A stretch of 51,328 bases of DNA from assembly GCA_030433415.1 (NCBI GenBank), contig JAUIMF010000014.1, positions 1-51,328 of the forward strand, written 5' to 3'. Source of the stretch: Gammaproteobacteria bacterium. Lineage in GTDB: Bacteria; Pseudomonadota; Gammaproteobacteria; Pseudomonadales; Halieaceae. Shown here one piece after another: positions 8,314 through 18,082 of the stretch. The notes under the pieces are model-generated. The model did no database searches, was not told the DNA's origin, and saw only the letters and a list, made by a program, of their open reading frames with translations. Numbering within the stretch: the first letter of the stretch is position 1; each line of letters begins with the position of its first letter. The position numbers and the translations under genes were made by a program.

Positions 8314-10851
8314 TTAGAACGAGAAGCCGATACGCGCACCAAACACGGCGGACTCTTCCATGTAGCTGGAGTGGGAGCCGGCGAGTACGGGCGTGTCGTA
8401 AGACTGCATGAAGATCTCTTCATCAAAGATGTTGCGACCGTACAGCATGAAGTCCCACTGATCGGTGCGCAGACCCAGGCGCAGGTTCACCTTGGTGAAG
8501 CTGTCGATAACATCGAGGGGGTCATTGTCACCGGCGGACTGGAACGAGTCACGGTAGTTCGCTTCACCACCGGCGAAGAACTCAAAGTTCCCCATCGGGC
8601 GGCTGTAGTCGAAGTAGAATGACGCGCTGTAGTCTGACGCATACAGCGTGGGCTCTCCCGTCAGGTCATTGAAGGTGCTTCCACCCTCGGTACCACACAG
8701 GGGATCAGCGTCGAGCTGAATGGCCGTACAGGGTCCGTCCCTGAAGTCACCGTACTCTGCGTCCAGCCAGGCAAAGTTTGCACCCAGGCGCAGGTTGTCC
8801 GTCGCCTGCCAGAGGGCGTCAACTTCGAGTCCGGTGATCTCGGAGCTGGCGGCATTCTTCACCGCAAATCCTACGCCCTTGAAGATCGCCGTCTGCAGGT
8901 CGGAGTACTCGGTGTAGAACAGGGCCCAGTTCAGGGTCATGCCGCCATCGAGCAGCGTGTGCTTACCGCCGATTTCGAAGGCGTCCACTTCTTCGTCGTC
9001 AAATTCGAAATCGTCATTGGGCGAGGTGAAGTCGTAGCAGGTGCTGGGCAGGGTGAAATCCGGGTTGGGTGCGCAGGGCAGGGTGCCCAGGGCAACGCCG
9101 CCGGGTTCGCCATCATCCGCCGCGGTGAAGCCACCGGACTTGAAGCCCTGCGAGAAGCTGGCGTAGAGCATGCTGTTCTCGGAAACATCCCACTGCAGAT
9201 TGAACGACGGTACCAGGGCGTCGGTGCTGCGGCTTTCGGTAACGTTATAGGCGTAGGTGTTGAAGCTCTGGGCCTGCACCAGGGCCAGGAAGTAATTGTC
9301 GCTCGGCGTGGTCGTGCCGGTTACGGAGTCCGCGAGGAACTGGGTGCTGACCACGTCCTTGTTTTCTTCCGTGTAGCGAACACCGACCGTGAGTCGCAGG
9401 GTGTCAGTAAAGTTGAAGGTACCCTGGGCAAACAGGGCCCACGAGTCCGAATCCAGCTTGTAATTGTGGTTCCGGGCAATCTGGTTCGCCGAGTACAAGC
9501 CTCCCGTCAGCACGGCAATCAGGTTCTGCGGCAGTACCGAGGGCGGAGGATTGCCGGGCGTTACCAGCGAGAGGAACTCGGGGAACAGGCCGTCAAAGTT
9601 CGTGTCGATGGCTACCTGGCGGTCAAATTCGAGTTCGGATTCGTCGTAGTAGAAGCCGGCCACGTAGTCGAAAAACTCACCGCCGGGCGATGCGATGCGG
9701 ATCTCCTGACTGAACTGCTCGAAGGTCTGGTCGTCGTCGCGCGAGATGAACTGCAGGGGCAGCCAGTCCACATCGGCGCCGTCTACATACTGGTACTCGG
9801 ACCAGCCGGTAACTGAGGTTACGGTATGTTCACCGACCTGCCAGTCGACATTCAGCACCATGTTGGTGATGTCGTTATCAGAGCTGTCGGGCAGGAAGCC
9901 GATGCCGATGCCGTCGTCGGCGGAGCGCCCGTAGCCGTTATCCTTGAACGAAACGAACTCCTGTCCGGTGATGTCCTTATAATCCGGGAAGAACACGTCC
10001 ATGATGTTGTAGGCGATGTCAGCAAAGGCGCTGCGGTTGGGAACGAACTCGTTGCGCTCTGCGGCGTTGAGAAACAGCTTGCCGGTGGTGGCAGAGCCGA
10101 TACGTTCGTAGTCCGACTGGCTGTACTTGAAGTTGATGTTCAGTTCATCCGTAGGCTGCCAGTTCAGGGACAGGCGCCAGGACATGTCCTCGATAGCGCC
10201 TTCCGAGGTGCCGAGGAATTCGTTGTCGGCGAAGCCATCTGTTTCGCGGTACTTCACGGCCAGGCGGGCACCGAGCGTGTCGGTGAGGCCGCTGCCGACG
10301 AAGCCTTCGACCACGCGACCATTGAATTCCTCGGCCGAGACGAATATCTGGCCTTCGAGTTCATCGCCGGCGCGGGCGCTGGCGGTGGTGATGTTCACGG
10401 CGCCGGCAACGGTGTTACGGCCGAACAGCGTGCCCTGGGGGCCGCGCAGTACTTCGACCCGCTCAACGTCGAGGAACGCGGCGCGATACTGGCGTCCACG
10501 ACCCATGTATACGCCGTCAATGTACATGCCGACGGACTGCTCAAAGCCCTGGTTGTTACCGGAGCCGACACCGCGCATATAAATGTTGGTGTTCACCGGC
10601 GCGTCGGCGATATGCAGGTTGGGCACATAGTCCGCGAGGGCGGCCATGTTCGGAATACCCGCATCCTGGATTTTTTCGCCCTGGATGGCAGAAACCGAGA
10701 TCGGAACGTCCTGAAGGCTCTCGGCGCGCTTCTGCGCCGTTACGATTACTTCCTCAAGTACCTGAGCATTTGCTGTCAGGGATTGGGTTGCCAGGGATAC
10801 GGCTGCCAGAAGCGGCAGCGTGCGAAAGGCCGCAGGCTTGCGTGCGAACAT
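8314..10851 (-). CDS. TonB-dependent outer-membrane receptor
   Basis: The 845-residue protein has a signal peptide (about residues 1-29), a TonB box in VLEEVIVTAQKR just after it, a plug domain with YMRGVGSGNN and VEVLRGPQGTLFGRNTVAGAVN near residues 130-155, and a C-terminal beta-barrel ending in GARIGFSF with the terminal Phe used for barrel assembly. It takes up an unidentified substrate using TonB energy. The opening EEVIVTAQKRAESLQDVP is typical of the large receptor families expanded in marine gammaproteobacteria and sphingomonads, which often take up non-siderophore nutrients. The amidase gene lies 140 bases upstream on the same strand. The 5' leader contains a short GC-rich hairpin near 10896-10913. 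Confidence 0.93.
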   Translation of the reverse strand: MFARKPAAFRTLPLLAAVSLATQSLTANAQVLEEVIVTAQKRAESLQDVPISVSAIQGEKIQDAGIPNMAALADYVPNLHIADAPVNTNIYMRGVGSGNNQGFEQSVGMYIDGVYMGRGRQYRAAFLDVERVEVLRGPQGTLFGRNTVAGAVNITTASARAGDELEGQIFVSAEEFNGRVVEGFVGSGLTDTLGARLAVKYRETDGFADNEFLGTSEGAIEDMSWRLSLNWQPTDELNINFKYSQSDYERIGSATTGKLFLNAAERNEFVPNRSAFADIAYNIMDVFFPDYKDITGQEFVSFKDNGYGRSADDGIGIGFLPDSSDNDITNMVLNVDWQVGEHTVTSVTGWSEYQYVDGADVDWLPLQFISRDDDQTFEQFSQEIRIASPGGEFFDYVAGFYYDESELEFDRQVAIDTNFDGLFPEFLSLVTPGNPPPSVLPQNLIAVLTGGLYSANQIARNHNYKLDSDSWALFAQGTFNFTDTLRLTVGVRYTEENKDVVSTQFLADSVTGTTTPSDNYFLALVQAQSFNTYAYNVTESRSTDALVPSFNLQWDVSENSMLYASFSQGFKSGGFTAADDGEPGGVALGTLPCAPNPDFTLPSTCYDFTSPNDDFEFDDEEVDAFEIGGKHTLLDGGMTLNWALFYTEYSDLQTAIFKGVGFAVKNAASSEITGLEVDALWQATDNLRLGANFAWLDAEYGDFRDGPCTAIQLDADPLCGTEGGSTFNDLTGEPTLYASDYSASFYFDYSRPMGNFEFFAGGEANYRDSFQSAGDNDPLDVIDSFTKVNLRLGLRTDQWDFMLYGRNIFDEEIFMQSYDTPVLAGSHSSYMEESAVFGARIGFSF

Positions 10852-10991
10852 AGATGACCCTCTTGTCTCAGTTATATTTATGGGCGACGGACGGAGGAGT
10901 CCGTAAACCTGCCCCGATGCTAGGTAAAAAACGTTCGGTTATGCAAGGGGCACGGTCGGGAATTTTGCGGACTGTTTTGAGGGTCGTCAGA

Positions 10992-12452
10992 TCATTCGCC
11001 GTATCCGGGCGGGGGTACAAACGAGCGATGGTGCGTTTCGAGCAGCCTCGCTACGGCCAGCGTCGTGCGATCCCCAAGATACCGACTGGCAATCTGCATG
11101 CCGATGGGCAGGCCCTCGCGGGTGGTACCAAGGGGTACAGCGGTGGATGGCAGGTAGGCATTCAGGGTCAGCCCGGCCCACTTCATCACATCGGTGTAGG
11201 GGCGCTGTTCGCCGTTGATGGTCAGACGTCGTGCCTGCATGTCTGGATGATGTTCGTGCGGAAAGGCCGGCACGGGTGCGCAGGGGCAGAGCAGAACATC
11301 ATAGTCACGGAAGAACGCTTCCCAGGCGACGCGGGCGCGCTGACGAATTTCGTTCTGGCGTAGCCAGTCGCGGTGGTCCATGGCGATGCCACGCAGCTGC
11401 AACAGCGGTTCACTCATGTCATTGGGATCGGCGGCGGCAACCTGGTCGCGGGCTGTTTTGCGCACCGAGTCGGGCATGTCAGCTCCGAGTACCGAGAGCA
11501 TGAGCTGGGTGTAGTTGACGTGATTGGCCATGGGGTCAAGATCAGGACGGGCGTTGCGGTCGACGTGCGCGCCCTGTTCTTCAAGCGTGACCGCGGCCCG
11601 CTCGATGTGCTCAGCGATACTGCGTTCAACGCGGCAGAAGTCATCGTCGGCCCAAACCGCTACGCGCAACTGCGCCGGGTCGCGAAAGCTCGGCGTTGGC
11701 AGCGGGGGCAGTGGATGGCGACCGGTGTCGGGCGCGGGGCCTGCGAGAATCGCCAGGGCGTGTTCCAGGTCATCCACGCAGGTGGCCAGGGGACCGGCCA
11801 CGGACAGGTCGGCCTCAGACAGCACGTTTTCACCGGGGGGCAGGTGACCACGGGTTGTCACCAGTTCGTAGCTGGCTTTATGTCCGTAAACACCATTGAA
11901 GTGACTTGGTGTGCGAATCGATCCACCGATATCACTACCCAGTTCGAGGGGCGTAAGGCCCGCGGCGAGGGCCGCAGCGGCGCCGCCCGATGAACCGCCG
12001 CAGGTGCGCTCGGTGTCCCAGGGATTGTTGGTGACGCCGTATACCTCGTTGTAGGACTGCAGATCGGCGCTCATGAAGGGTACGTTGGTCTTACCGAACA
12101 CAATGGCGCCCGCGTCGATCAGGCGCTGTACGGGAATCGCGTTCTGGGAGGGTAGAAACTCGCGCCGCTCGGGGATCCCGCCGGCGGTGGTCAGGCCCTC
12201 GGTGCACCAGGCGTCCTTGATGGTCATGGGCACGCCGTGCAGCGGACCCCAATCCTCCCCGGCCGCTGCGGCGCGGTCGGCATCCAGCGCCCGCGCCAGT
12301 GCCCGGTCCGTATCAAGCGCCACCACAGCATTGATCGCCTCGTTTAGGCGCTCGATGCGTTCCAGGTAAAACTCCAGCACGGCAACTGCAGAAAGCTTGC
12401 CTTCCTTGATGTCGTGGGCCAGGCCGAAGGCGCTGCGGTACAGTATGCTCAT
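10992..12452 (-). CDS. Amidase-signature family hydrolase
   Basis: The 486-residue protein has the amidase-signature Ser-cisSer-Lys triad: Lys79 in MTIKDAW, Ser154 in CGGSSGGAAAA and nucleophile Ser178 in GSDIGGSIRTPS. These positions coincide with those of GatA, but the rest and the lack of gatB/gatC favour a stand-alone amidase acting on small amides. There is no signal peptide, so it is cytosolic. It lies upstream of the TonB receptor on the same strand, which may hint at a shared substrate; that is weak inference. Its start is only about 25 bases from the divergent MBL-fold gene. Confidence 0.88.
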   Translation of the reverse strand: MSILYRSAFGLAHDIKEGKLSAVAVLEFYLERIERLNEAINAVVALDTDRALARALDADRAAAAGEDWGPLHGVPMTIKDAWCTEGLTTAGGIPERREFLPSQNAIPVQRLIDAGAIVFGKTNVPFMSADLQSYNEVYGVTNNPWDTERTCGGSSGGAAAALAAGLTPLELGSDIGGSIRTPSHFNGVYGHKASYELVTTRGHLPPGENVLSEADLSVAGPLATCVDDLEHALAILAGPAPDTGRHPLPPLPTPSFRDPAQLRVAVWADDDFCRVERSIAEHIERAAVTLEEQGAHVDRNARPDLDPMANHVNYTQLMLSVLGADMPDSVRKTARDQVAAADPNDMSEPLLQLRGIAMDHRDWLRQNEIRQRARVAWEAFFRDYDVLLCPCAPVPAFPHEHHPDMQARRLTINGEQRPYTDVMKWAGLTLNAYLPSTAVPLGTTREGLPIGMQIASRYLGDRTTLAVARLLETHHRSFVPPPGYGE

Positions 12453-12476
12453 CGTTGTTTGCCTCTGGGCGGTACA

Positions 12477-13448
12477 TTGAACACGTTCGTAAAGCTTATC
12501 TTGGCAGTTGTGCTCGGGCTATCCCCACTAAGTGGTGCGGTATGGGGGCAGAATTGCCCACCGGCGTCGGGGGTGGCGCTGCAGGTGCTCGGCTCCGGTG
12601 GTCCCATCGCCGATGATGCCCGGGCCTCGAGCTCGTACCTGGTCTGGCACGACGGTAGGGCACGGGTATTGGTCGACATCGGCGGTGGGGCAGTGCTGCG
12701 TTACGCTGAGTCAGGCGCTCAGTTCACCGATCTCGATGCCGTGCTGCTAAGTCACCTGCACGCCGACCACAGTGCGGATCTGCCAGCGCTGCTCAAATCG
12801 GGCTACTTCTCACACCGTGAGCGTTCCCTGGTACTGGCGGGGCCCGCGGCGGGAGGTAACGCGCGCGTGTCCTTTCCCGGCATGGACGACTTCGTTGAAG
12901 CCCTATTGAGTTCCGAGCGTGGGGCTTACGCCTATCTCGATGGCTATCTCGATGGTAGCGACGGTATGCCGGAGTTACGGGTGCACACGCTCGACAGCCG
13001 CGTCGGTTCGGCGACAGTTGGGGACGGTGACGTACCAATCCAGACGCTCGATGCTCTTGAGAGCGGACTGACCATCACGGCGGTAGGCGTACCCCACGGA
13101 CCTGTGCCTGCGCTGGCATGGCGCGTTGAGGTGGCAGGACGCAGTCTGGTGTTTGCCGGGGATCAGAACGGCACGCGCGGCGATCTGGTTCGGCTGGCCG
13201 AGGGGGCGGACCTGCTGGTGCTGCATATGCCCATTGGAGAAAAGGCTGGGTCGGCAGCGCGGGCTCTCCATGCCGAGCCGGCGGTCCTGGGTGAAACTGC
13301 TGCGCAGGCGCAGGTCGGGCAACTGGTTCTCAGTCATTTCATGGCTCGGTCCCTCAGTGCCCTTGGCGACAATGTCGCGGCAGTGGCCGCGCGTTACGAA
13401 GGACCGATCACCGTGGCCGAAGATCTGGTCTGTCTGCCGCTGCAGTGA
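12477..13448 (+). CDS. Exported MBL-fold metal-dependent hydrolase
   Basis: The metallo-beta-lactamase fold is shown by LLSHLHADHSAD (HxHxDH, about His93, His95, Asp97, His98), by LVFAGDQNG near residue 225 and by the late His in VLSHFMARS. The start is uncertain. The only ATG in frame (12414) lies inside the divergent amidase gene, whereas a TTG at 12477 begins a good signal peptide (NTFVKLILAVVLGLSPLSGAVWG); I prefer the TTG. The protein would then be periplasmic. It resembles the RNase Z/arylsulfatase branch of the superfamily; substrate unknown. Confidence 0.75.
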   Translation: MNTFVKLILAVVLGLSPLSGAVWGQNCPPASGVALQVLGSGGPIADDARASSSYLVWHDGRARVLVDIGGGAVLRYAESGAQFTDLDAVLLSHLHADHSADLPALLKSGYFSHRERSLVLAGPAAGGNARVSFPGMDDFVEALLSSERGAYAYLDGYLDGSDGMPELRVHTLDSRVGSATVGDGDVPIQTLDALESGLTITAVGVPHGPVPALAWRVEVAGRSLVFAGDQNGTRGDLVRLAEGADLLVLHMPIGEKAGSAARALHAEPAVLGETAAQAQVGQLVLSHFMARSLSALGDNVAAVAARYEGPITVAEDLVCLPLQ

Positions 13449-13539
13449 ACTGCGCCCCAGGAATACATGTCATAAAAAATTCACGCTACGGGGCTTGTAT
13501 GTCACCTTTGCGTCATGGGGCGAAGCTAACGTTCGCACC

Positions 13540-14055
13540 ATGCGCGTTCTCGAGAATATTCAGGATTTCGATCGCCGCGGGCTGATGCTACTGCAGCAGT
13601 CCCAGAGTTGGCTGGCGCAGAACAGTCGCCTGGTTTCCCGTACCGCGGACGGGCATCTCTACCTGATCGTCGGTGGTCTTGTTGCCACATTCGAGGCGAC
13701 GGGTGACCTGTTTCTGATGCATGCCTTGACGGCCTTCGGGATTGAGCGGGGCGTCTACTGGGTGATGAAGAACAGTCTCAAGCGCCAGCGGCCCGCGCGG
13801 GCGCTGCCCGATTTTAAAAGCCATATCATCGCTTCGGACGAATTCAGCTTTCCCTCGGGACACACGTCGGCCGCGTTTCTTTTTGTCACACTTCTGGTGC
13901 TGCACTTCGGCCCACTCCTGCTGCCCCTGTATCTCTGGGCTATGTCGGTCGCCATGTCGCGAGTCTATCTCGGGGTGCACTTTCCTACCGACACGGTGAT
14001 GGGCGCGATCCTCGGTACGTCCATCGCCCTGACGTCGCTATCCGTATTTTTCTGA
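13540..14055 (+). CDS. PAP2-family membrane phosphatase
   Basis: This 171-residue membrane protein carries the three acid-phosphatase motifs: KNSLKRQRP (residues 77-85), PSGH (105-108) and SRVYLGVHFPTD (140-151). Such enzymes dephosphorylate lipid phosphates such as phosphatidate or undecaprenyl pyrophosphate. The ATG at 13540 is the first in frame after the upstream gene. Only 21 bases separate it from a glycosyltransferase gene, so the pair probably acts together on a glycolipid or lipid carrier, which is inference. Confidence 0.85.
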   Translation: MRVLENIQDFDRRGLMLLQQSQSWLAQNSRLVSRTADGHLYLIVGGLVATFEATGDLFLMHALTAFGIERGVYWVMKNSLKRQRPARALPDFKSHIIASDEFSFPSGHTSAAFLFVTLLVLHFGPLLLPLYLWAMSVAMSRVYLGVHFPTDTVMGAILGTSIALTSLSVFF

Positions 14056-14076
14056 CGGTCACTCTGGCTCATTGAT

Positions 14077-15174
14077 ATGAAGATCCTCTATGGAGTTCAG
14101 GGCACGGGCAATGGACACCTCAGCCGCGCCCGGGCCATGGCAGAGGCGTTCACGGATTCGGACCTCGAAGTGGACTACCTGTTCAGCGGGCGGCCGCGCG
14201 AGCGCTTTTTTGACATGGAACCGTTTGGCAACTTTGCGCTGCGCCAGGGGCTGACGTTTGTGAATGTCGATGGCCGGGTGGATTATCTGCGCACCGTACT
14301 GCAAAACAATTACCTGTGCTTCGTGCGCGATGTGTTCGCGCTGGATCTCTCCTCGTATGATCTTGTGCTGACAGACTTTGAACCGATAACCGCGTGGGCG
14401 GGTCGCCTGCGCGGTAAAACCGTGATCAGCATGGGTCATCAACCCGCCTTTGACCACGCGGTGCCGGTGGCGAATCGCGACTTGCGTACCTGGCTGGTGA
14501 TGCGACTCTTTGCCCCCGGTGACGTGCGCGTAGGTATGCACTGGGACAAGTTCAATGCACCGATTCTTCCGCCCCTGGTGGATGTGGGACCGGGCGCCGT
14601 GAGCAAGCTGCACCACAAAGTTCTGGTTTACCTGCCCTTCGAGTCCCAGGCGCGGATACACGAGCTGTTGAGACAGATCCCGGACTACGATTTTTATGTC
14701 TATGCTCCGGGCTCTGCCTATGCACAGCAGGGGAACCTGCACCTGCGTCCCACATCACTGGAAGGCTTTCGCGCGGATCTGCACGACTGTGCGGCGGTGG
14801 TCTGCAACGCGGGCTTCGAACTGTCGAGCGAGTGTCTTGCCCTGGGCAAACGTCTGCTGGTGAAACCCCAGGGACGACAGATGGAGCAGGCATCCAATGC
14901 GCTGGCCCTGCATGAACTGGGTTACGGTGCGGCCCTCGAGGAACTCTCTCCCGCGCGGGTGCGCAACTGGCTGGACCACGAAAAGCCTGTGCCAGACATC
15001 CGCTTTCCCGATGTCGCCAGGGCGATCACACGCTGGCTCGAAGACGGTGATTTTCGCGCTCAGTCTCTGGCGTCACTCTCGGATCGGTTGTGGCGTGAAG
15101 TTCGTGTCAATACCCGATCTGTCTGGCCTCGACCCGACCCGGAAATCCATGCGATCCAGACCGCCGGTACCTGA
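14077..15174 (+). CDS. Glycosyltransferase, MJ1255/VC2487-like
   Basis: The 365-residue protein starts MKILYGVQGTGNGHLSRA, the glycine-rich N-terminal loop of GT-B enzymes related to MurG and UDP-glucuronosyltransferases and typical of the MJ1255/VC2487 family. VLTDFEPITAWAG and the C-terminal nucleotide-sugar region VVCNAGFELSSECLALGKRLLVKP (about residues 247-270, quoted in part from memory of the family layout) are consistent with this. No signal peptide or membrane span is present. Donor and acceptor are unknown; the PAP2 phosphatase upstream suggests a lipid acceptor. Confidence 0.78.
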   Translation: MKILYGVQGTGNGHLSRARAMAEAFTDSDLEVDYLFSGRPRERFFDMEPFGNFALRQGLTFVNVDGRVDYLRTVLQNNYLCFVRDVFALDLSSYDLVLTDFEPITAWAGRLRGKTVISMGHQPAFDHAVPVANRDLRTWLVMRLFAPGDVRVGMHWDKFNAPILPPLVDVGPGAVSKLHHKVLVYLPFESQARIHELLRQIPDYDFYVYAPGSAYAQQGNLHLRPTSLEGFRADLHDCAAVVCNAGFELSSECLALGKRLLVKPQGRQMEQASNALALHELGYGAALEELSPARVRNWLDHEKPVPDIRFPDVARAITRWLEDGDFRAQSLASLSDRLWREVRVNTRSVWPRPDPEIHAIQTAGT

Positions 15175-15250
15175 TAAAGGGAGGGTGGCCAGCTCCTGAC
15201 ACCGCAATCCCTGGTATCTCAGTCACCAAACCTATCAACGCTCCCTTACG

Positions 15251-15256
15251 TATAAT
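15251..15256 (+). promoter_or_regulatory. Possible -10 element upstream of the ABC-HlyD-TolC operon
   Basis: A perfect TATAAT lies 30 bases before the ABC gene start in a 111-base intergenic gap. I find no convincing -35 at 16-18 bases upstream, so this is only a candidate. Confidence 0.35.
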
Positions 15257-15285
15257 GTTCTCGTATCGGACGTATAGTGAGATCC

Positions 15286-17043
15286 ATGGCAGATTCGAAT
15301 TCGGCGCAGGACGCTTCGCTCAGCGGACTGTTGCGGTTTTTTATGACCATACTGGCGCCAGAGCGCAGCTTCTATGTGCTGGCGATAGTGTATGGCATCG
15401 GCATCAGTCTGTTGTCACTGGCAACGCCCGTGTCGGTGCAGATGCTGATCAATACGGTCGCCAACATCGGCCTGACGACACCGCTGGTGGTGCTGGCGCT
15501 CACGCTGTTCGTGCTGCTCATACTTGCCGGTGGTCTCAACGCGCTACGCATTTACGTAATGGACGTGTTTGGTCGGCGTTTTTATGCCCGCATGGTGTCC
15601 GAAATCGCCCTGCGCACCATCTATGCCCGTAACCCGTTCTTTGATGACCGTGGCAAGAGCGCGCTGTTCAATCGTTACTTCGACATCATCATCGTGATGA
15701 AACAGGTACCCAACCTGTTGGTGGGTGGGTTTACGATTATTCTGCAAACCGTGGTGGGCTTTTTGCTCGTGTCGTCCTACCACCCCCTGCTGCTGGCGTT
15801 TAATCTGGCCGTCGCGCTGCTGATCTGGATCGTGTGGGCAATCTGGGGCAAGCGCGCCATTCGCAGCGCAGTGGAGCTGTCGCATCGCAAGCATCACAGT
15901 GCGTCGTGGCTTGAATCCCTCGGGCATGCCAACGGCTTCTACAAGAGCGAACTGCATATCGCCGCCGCTCTGGAGCATACCGATGAGGTCACAGGCAGCT
16001 ACATGGAGCAGCACCGTCGACACTTCAGTCACCATTTCTCTCAGACCCTGAGCTTTCTGTTCATCTACGCGGCGGCAAGTGCCATGCTGCTGGGACTCGG
16101 GGGCTGGCTCGTGATCGGCGGTGAGCTGTCGTTGGGGCAACTGGTGGCGGCCGAGCTCGTACTGTCCGTGGTGTTTCTCGGTGTTTCGCAGATGGGCATC
16201 TACCTGAGCTACTTCTACGATATCTGCGGCGCGGTTGATGAACTGTCGTTGTTTTTTCAGGTTGAGCAGGACCGTCCACAAAAGGCCCATACGCGCATCG
16301 AGGGCGATGCGGGCATTACCTTCGACAAAGTGGTCGTGGCGCCCACGATACGCCTGGATTTCAGTGTACCCAGTGGCGCCCGGGTGTGCGTCTATGCCGA
16401 CAGTCATCGTGCCCAGCGGGTGTTCACGAATCTGGTACGCGGTCACGAGACGCCCGACAGCGGCTACATCGCCGTCGGTGGTGCTGATTTACGGGCGCTC
16501 AAAGCCTACGAGATGCGCCGCGAGATTATTGTTCTCGACCGGCCCAATGCCGTCGAAACCAGTATTCGCGAATACCTGCGTCTGTCAGGGGTGCACGCCG
16601 AGTCCGTCGATGTCATGAAGATTCTCGAGGTGGTGGGTCTGGCTGAAACGGTCACGCAGCTGCCTCAGGGGCTTGATACGAACCTTGTGGGGTCGGGCTG
16701 GCCCCTGTCGATTGTTGAGACCATGCAGCTTAAGCTCGCGGCGGCAATCATCGCCCAACCCCGAGTGCTGGTTCTGAGTCAGGCCTACGACGGTATGCCC
16801 GAGGTATTCCTGCAGCGGGCCATGGACACGCTGCAGAGCCGGGGGCAGACCACGATCATCTACTTCACCTACGAAAACATTGACCTGGGCTTTGACCACT
16901 ACCTGCGTCTTGGACACGACACGCAAACCATGGTGACGGATTATGACGCGCTGTGTGATCTCATGGGGCTGGAGGAGCATCCCCTGAGACCGCCTCTGTC
17001 GATCTATGGCGAGTATGCCAGTGACGAGCGGGGAGGGCGCTGA
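15286..17043 (+). CDS. ABC exporter-type protein with a degenerate nucleotide-binding domain
   Basis: The 585-residue protein has an ABC type-1 exporter membrane domain with about six helices (residues 20-310) followed by a domain in the place of the ATPase. That domain has the ABC length and spacing but none of the catalytic motifs. Walker A is replaced by YADSHRAQR (370-378, Lys to Ala376). The signature reads LSIVE (474-478) instead of LSGGQ. Walker B ends LVLSQ (Asp to Ser498, Glu to Gln499). The H-loop His is Tyr529. ATP hydrolysis by this chain is therefore very unlikely. It is the first gene of an operon with HlyD- and TolC-family partners. The frame is clean, so this is a diverged family member and not a broken gene. 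Confidence 0.85.
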   Translation: MADSNSAQDASLSGLLRFFMTILAPERSFYVLAIVYGIGISLLSLATPVSVQMLINTVANIGLTTPLVVLALTLFVLLILAGGLNALRIYVMDVFGRRFYARMVSEIALRTIYARNPFFDDRGKSALFNRYFDIIIVMKQVPNLLVGGFTIILQTVVGFLLVSSYHPLLLAFNLAVALLIWIVWAIWGKRAIRSAVELSHRKHHSASWLESLGHANGFYKSELHIAAALEHTDEVTGSYMEQHRRHFSHHFSQTLSFLFIYAAASAMLLGLGGWLVIGGELSLGQLVAAELVLSVVFLGVSQMGIYLSYFYDICGAVDELSLFFQVEQDRPQKAHTRIEGDAGITFDKVVVAPTIRLDFSVPSGARVCVYADSHRAQRVFTNLVRGHETPDSGYIAVGGADLRALKAYEMRREIIVLDRPNAVETSIREYLRLSGVHAESVDVMKILEVVGLAETVTQLPQGLDTNLVGSGWPLSIVETMQLKLAAAIIAQPRVLVLSQAYDGMPEVFLQRAMDTLQSRGQTTIIYFTYENIDLGFDHYLRLGHDTQTMVTDYDALCDLMGLEEHPLRPPLSIYGEYASDERGGR

Positions 17044-17044
17044 C

Positions 17045-18082
17045 ATGGCCCACTACAGCTACCACAGCGAGAAATTCACCACGCTCAATGCCATCGGCAC
17101 GCCGCGAATAGCCCGCGTCATCGGCTGGGGGCTGCTACTGTTTCTCGTCATCATCACTCTTTTCCTGGTGTTCGTGCCCTGGGTGCAGACGGCTAGCGGT
17201 CCCGGCACGGTGACGGCCCTGAACCCCAATGATCGCATGCAGGAGATCAATGCCCTGGTGCCCGGGCGTATTCAGGAGTGGTACGTGCGCGATGGCTCGC
17301 GGGTAAAAACCGGGGACCCCATCGTGCGAATCGTCGACAATGATCCCCAGTTGCTGGAGCGGGTAAAAGCCGAGCGTGAACAGGTGATGGCCAAGCTCAC
17401 CGCGGCCGAGACGGCGCTCGAAATCGCCCAGATCGACAAGCGGCGTACCGAGCGTCTGTTTGACGAGGGACTGTCTGCGCAGCGGGAGTTCGAACAGGCG
17501 CGTATTCGCGTAGAGCAGTTGCGGGCAGACGTTGCCCAGGCGGCGGCGGAGCTGTCTCGAGTAGATGTAAAATTGTCGCGCCAGTCGGTGCAGATTGTGC
17601 GGGCGCCGCGCGATGGTGTAATTCTCAGGGTGAATGCCGGGGACGCCGCGACCTACATTCGCACTGGACAGGTGGTGGCGACTTTTGTGCCGGACAACGC
17701 GACGCGGGCACTAGAGATATTCGTGGATGGTCGCGACATCGCCCTGGTGCGCGAGGGTGCGCCGGTGCGTATTCAGTTCGAGGGTTGGCCCGTGATTCAG
17801 GTCAGCGGCTGGCCGTCGGTGGCCGTGGGAACTTTCAGCGGTCGTGTGATTGCCATCGATCCCTCGGCGCAGGTCAACGGGCGATTCCGGGTGTTGGTAG
17901 AAGAAGACGAGGGTACCGGGGCGGCGTGGCCCGACCGGCGCTTCGTACGATTTGGGTCAAAGGCCAGGGCCTGGGTGCTGCTGGAGTCCGTACCCGTGGG
18001 CTACGAGATCTGGCGCCAGCTCAACAGCTTTCCACCCAACTTCCCGGTGCAGGCTGACCCGCTGACGCAGGCCGCCCAATGA
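17045..18082 (+). CDS. HlyD-family membrane fusion protein
   Basis: The 345-residue protein has a short cytoplasmic N-terminus, one membrane anchor (about 24-46), a split lipoyl half-motif INALVPGRIQEWYVRDGSRV near residues 66-90, an alpha-hairpin of heptad-like Glu/Leu/Arg sequence (about 100-190), the second lipoyl half VRAPRDGVILRVNAGD, and a beta-barrel. It should bridge the inner-membrane ABC protein and the TolC-like channel across the periplasm. It begins one base after the ABC stop and overlaps the next gene by four bases (ATGA), so the three proteins are made together. Confidence 0.9.
   Translation: MAHYSYHSEKFTTLNAIGTPRIARVIGWGLLLFLVIITLFLVFVPWVQTASGPGTVTALNPNDRMQEINALVPGRIQEWYVRDGSRVKTGDPIVRIVDNDPQLLERVKAEREQVMAKLTAAETALEIAQIDKRRTERLFDEGLSAQREFEQARIRVEQLRADVAQAAAELSRVDVKLSRQSVQIVRAPRDGVILRVNAGDAATYIRTGQVVATFVPDNATRALEIFVDGRDIALVREGAPVRIQFEGWPVIQVSGWPSVAVGTFSGRVIAIDPSAQVNGRFRVLVEEDEGTGAAWPDRRFVRFGSKARAWVLLESVPVGYEIWRQLNSFPPNFPVQADPLTQAAQ

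Noticed and set aside
8959..10857. Two plus-strand frames opposite the TonB receptor
   Set aside because: Mirror frames of a well-supported gene.
15177..15247. Distant AAGGGAG/CTCCCTT pair before the ABC gene
   Set aside because: Only 7 bases, with a loop of over 50; likely chance.
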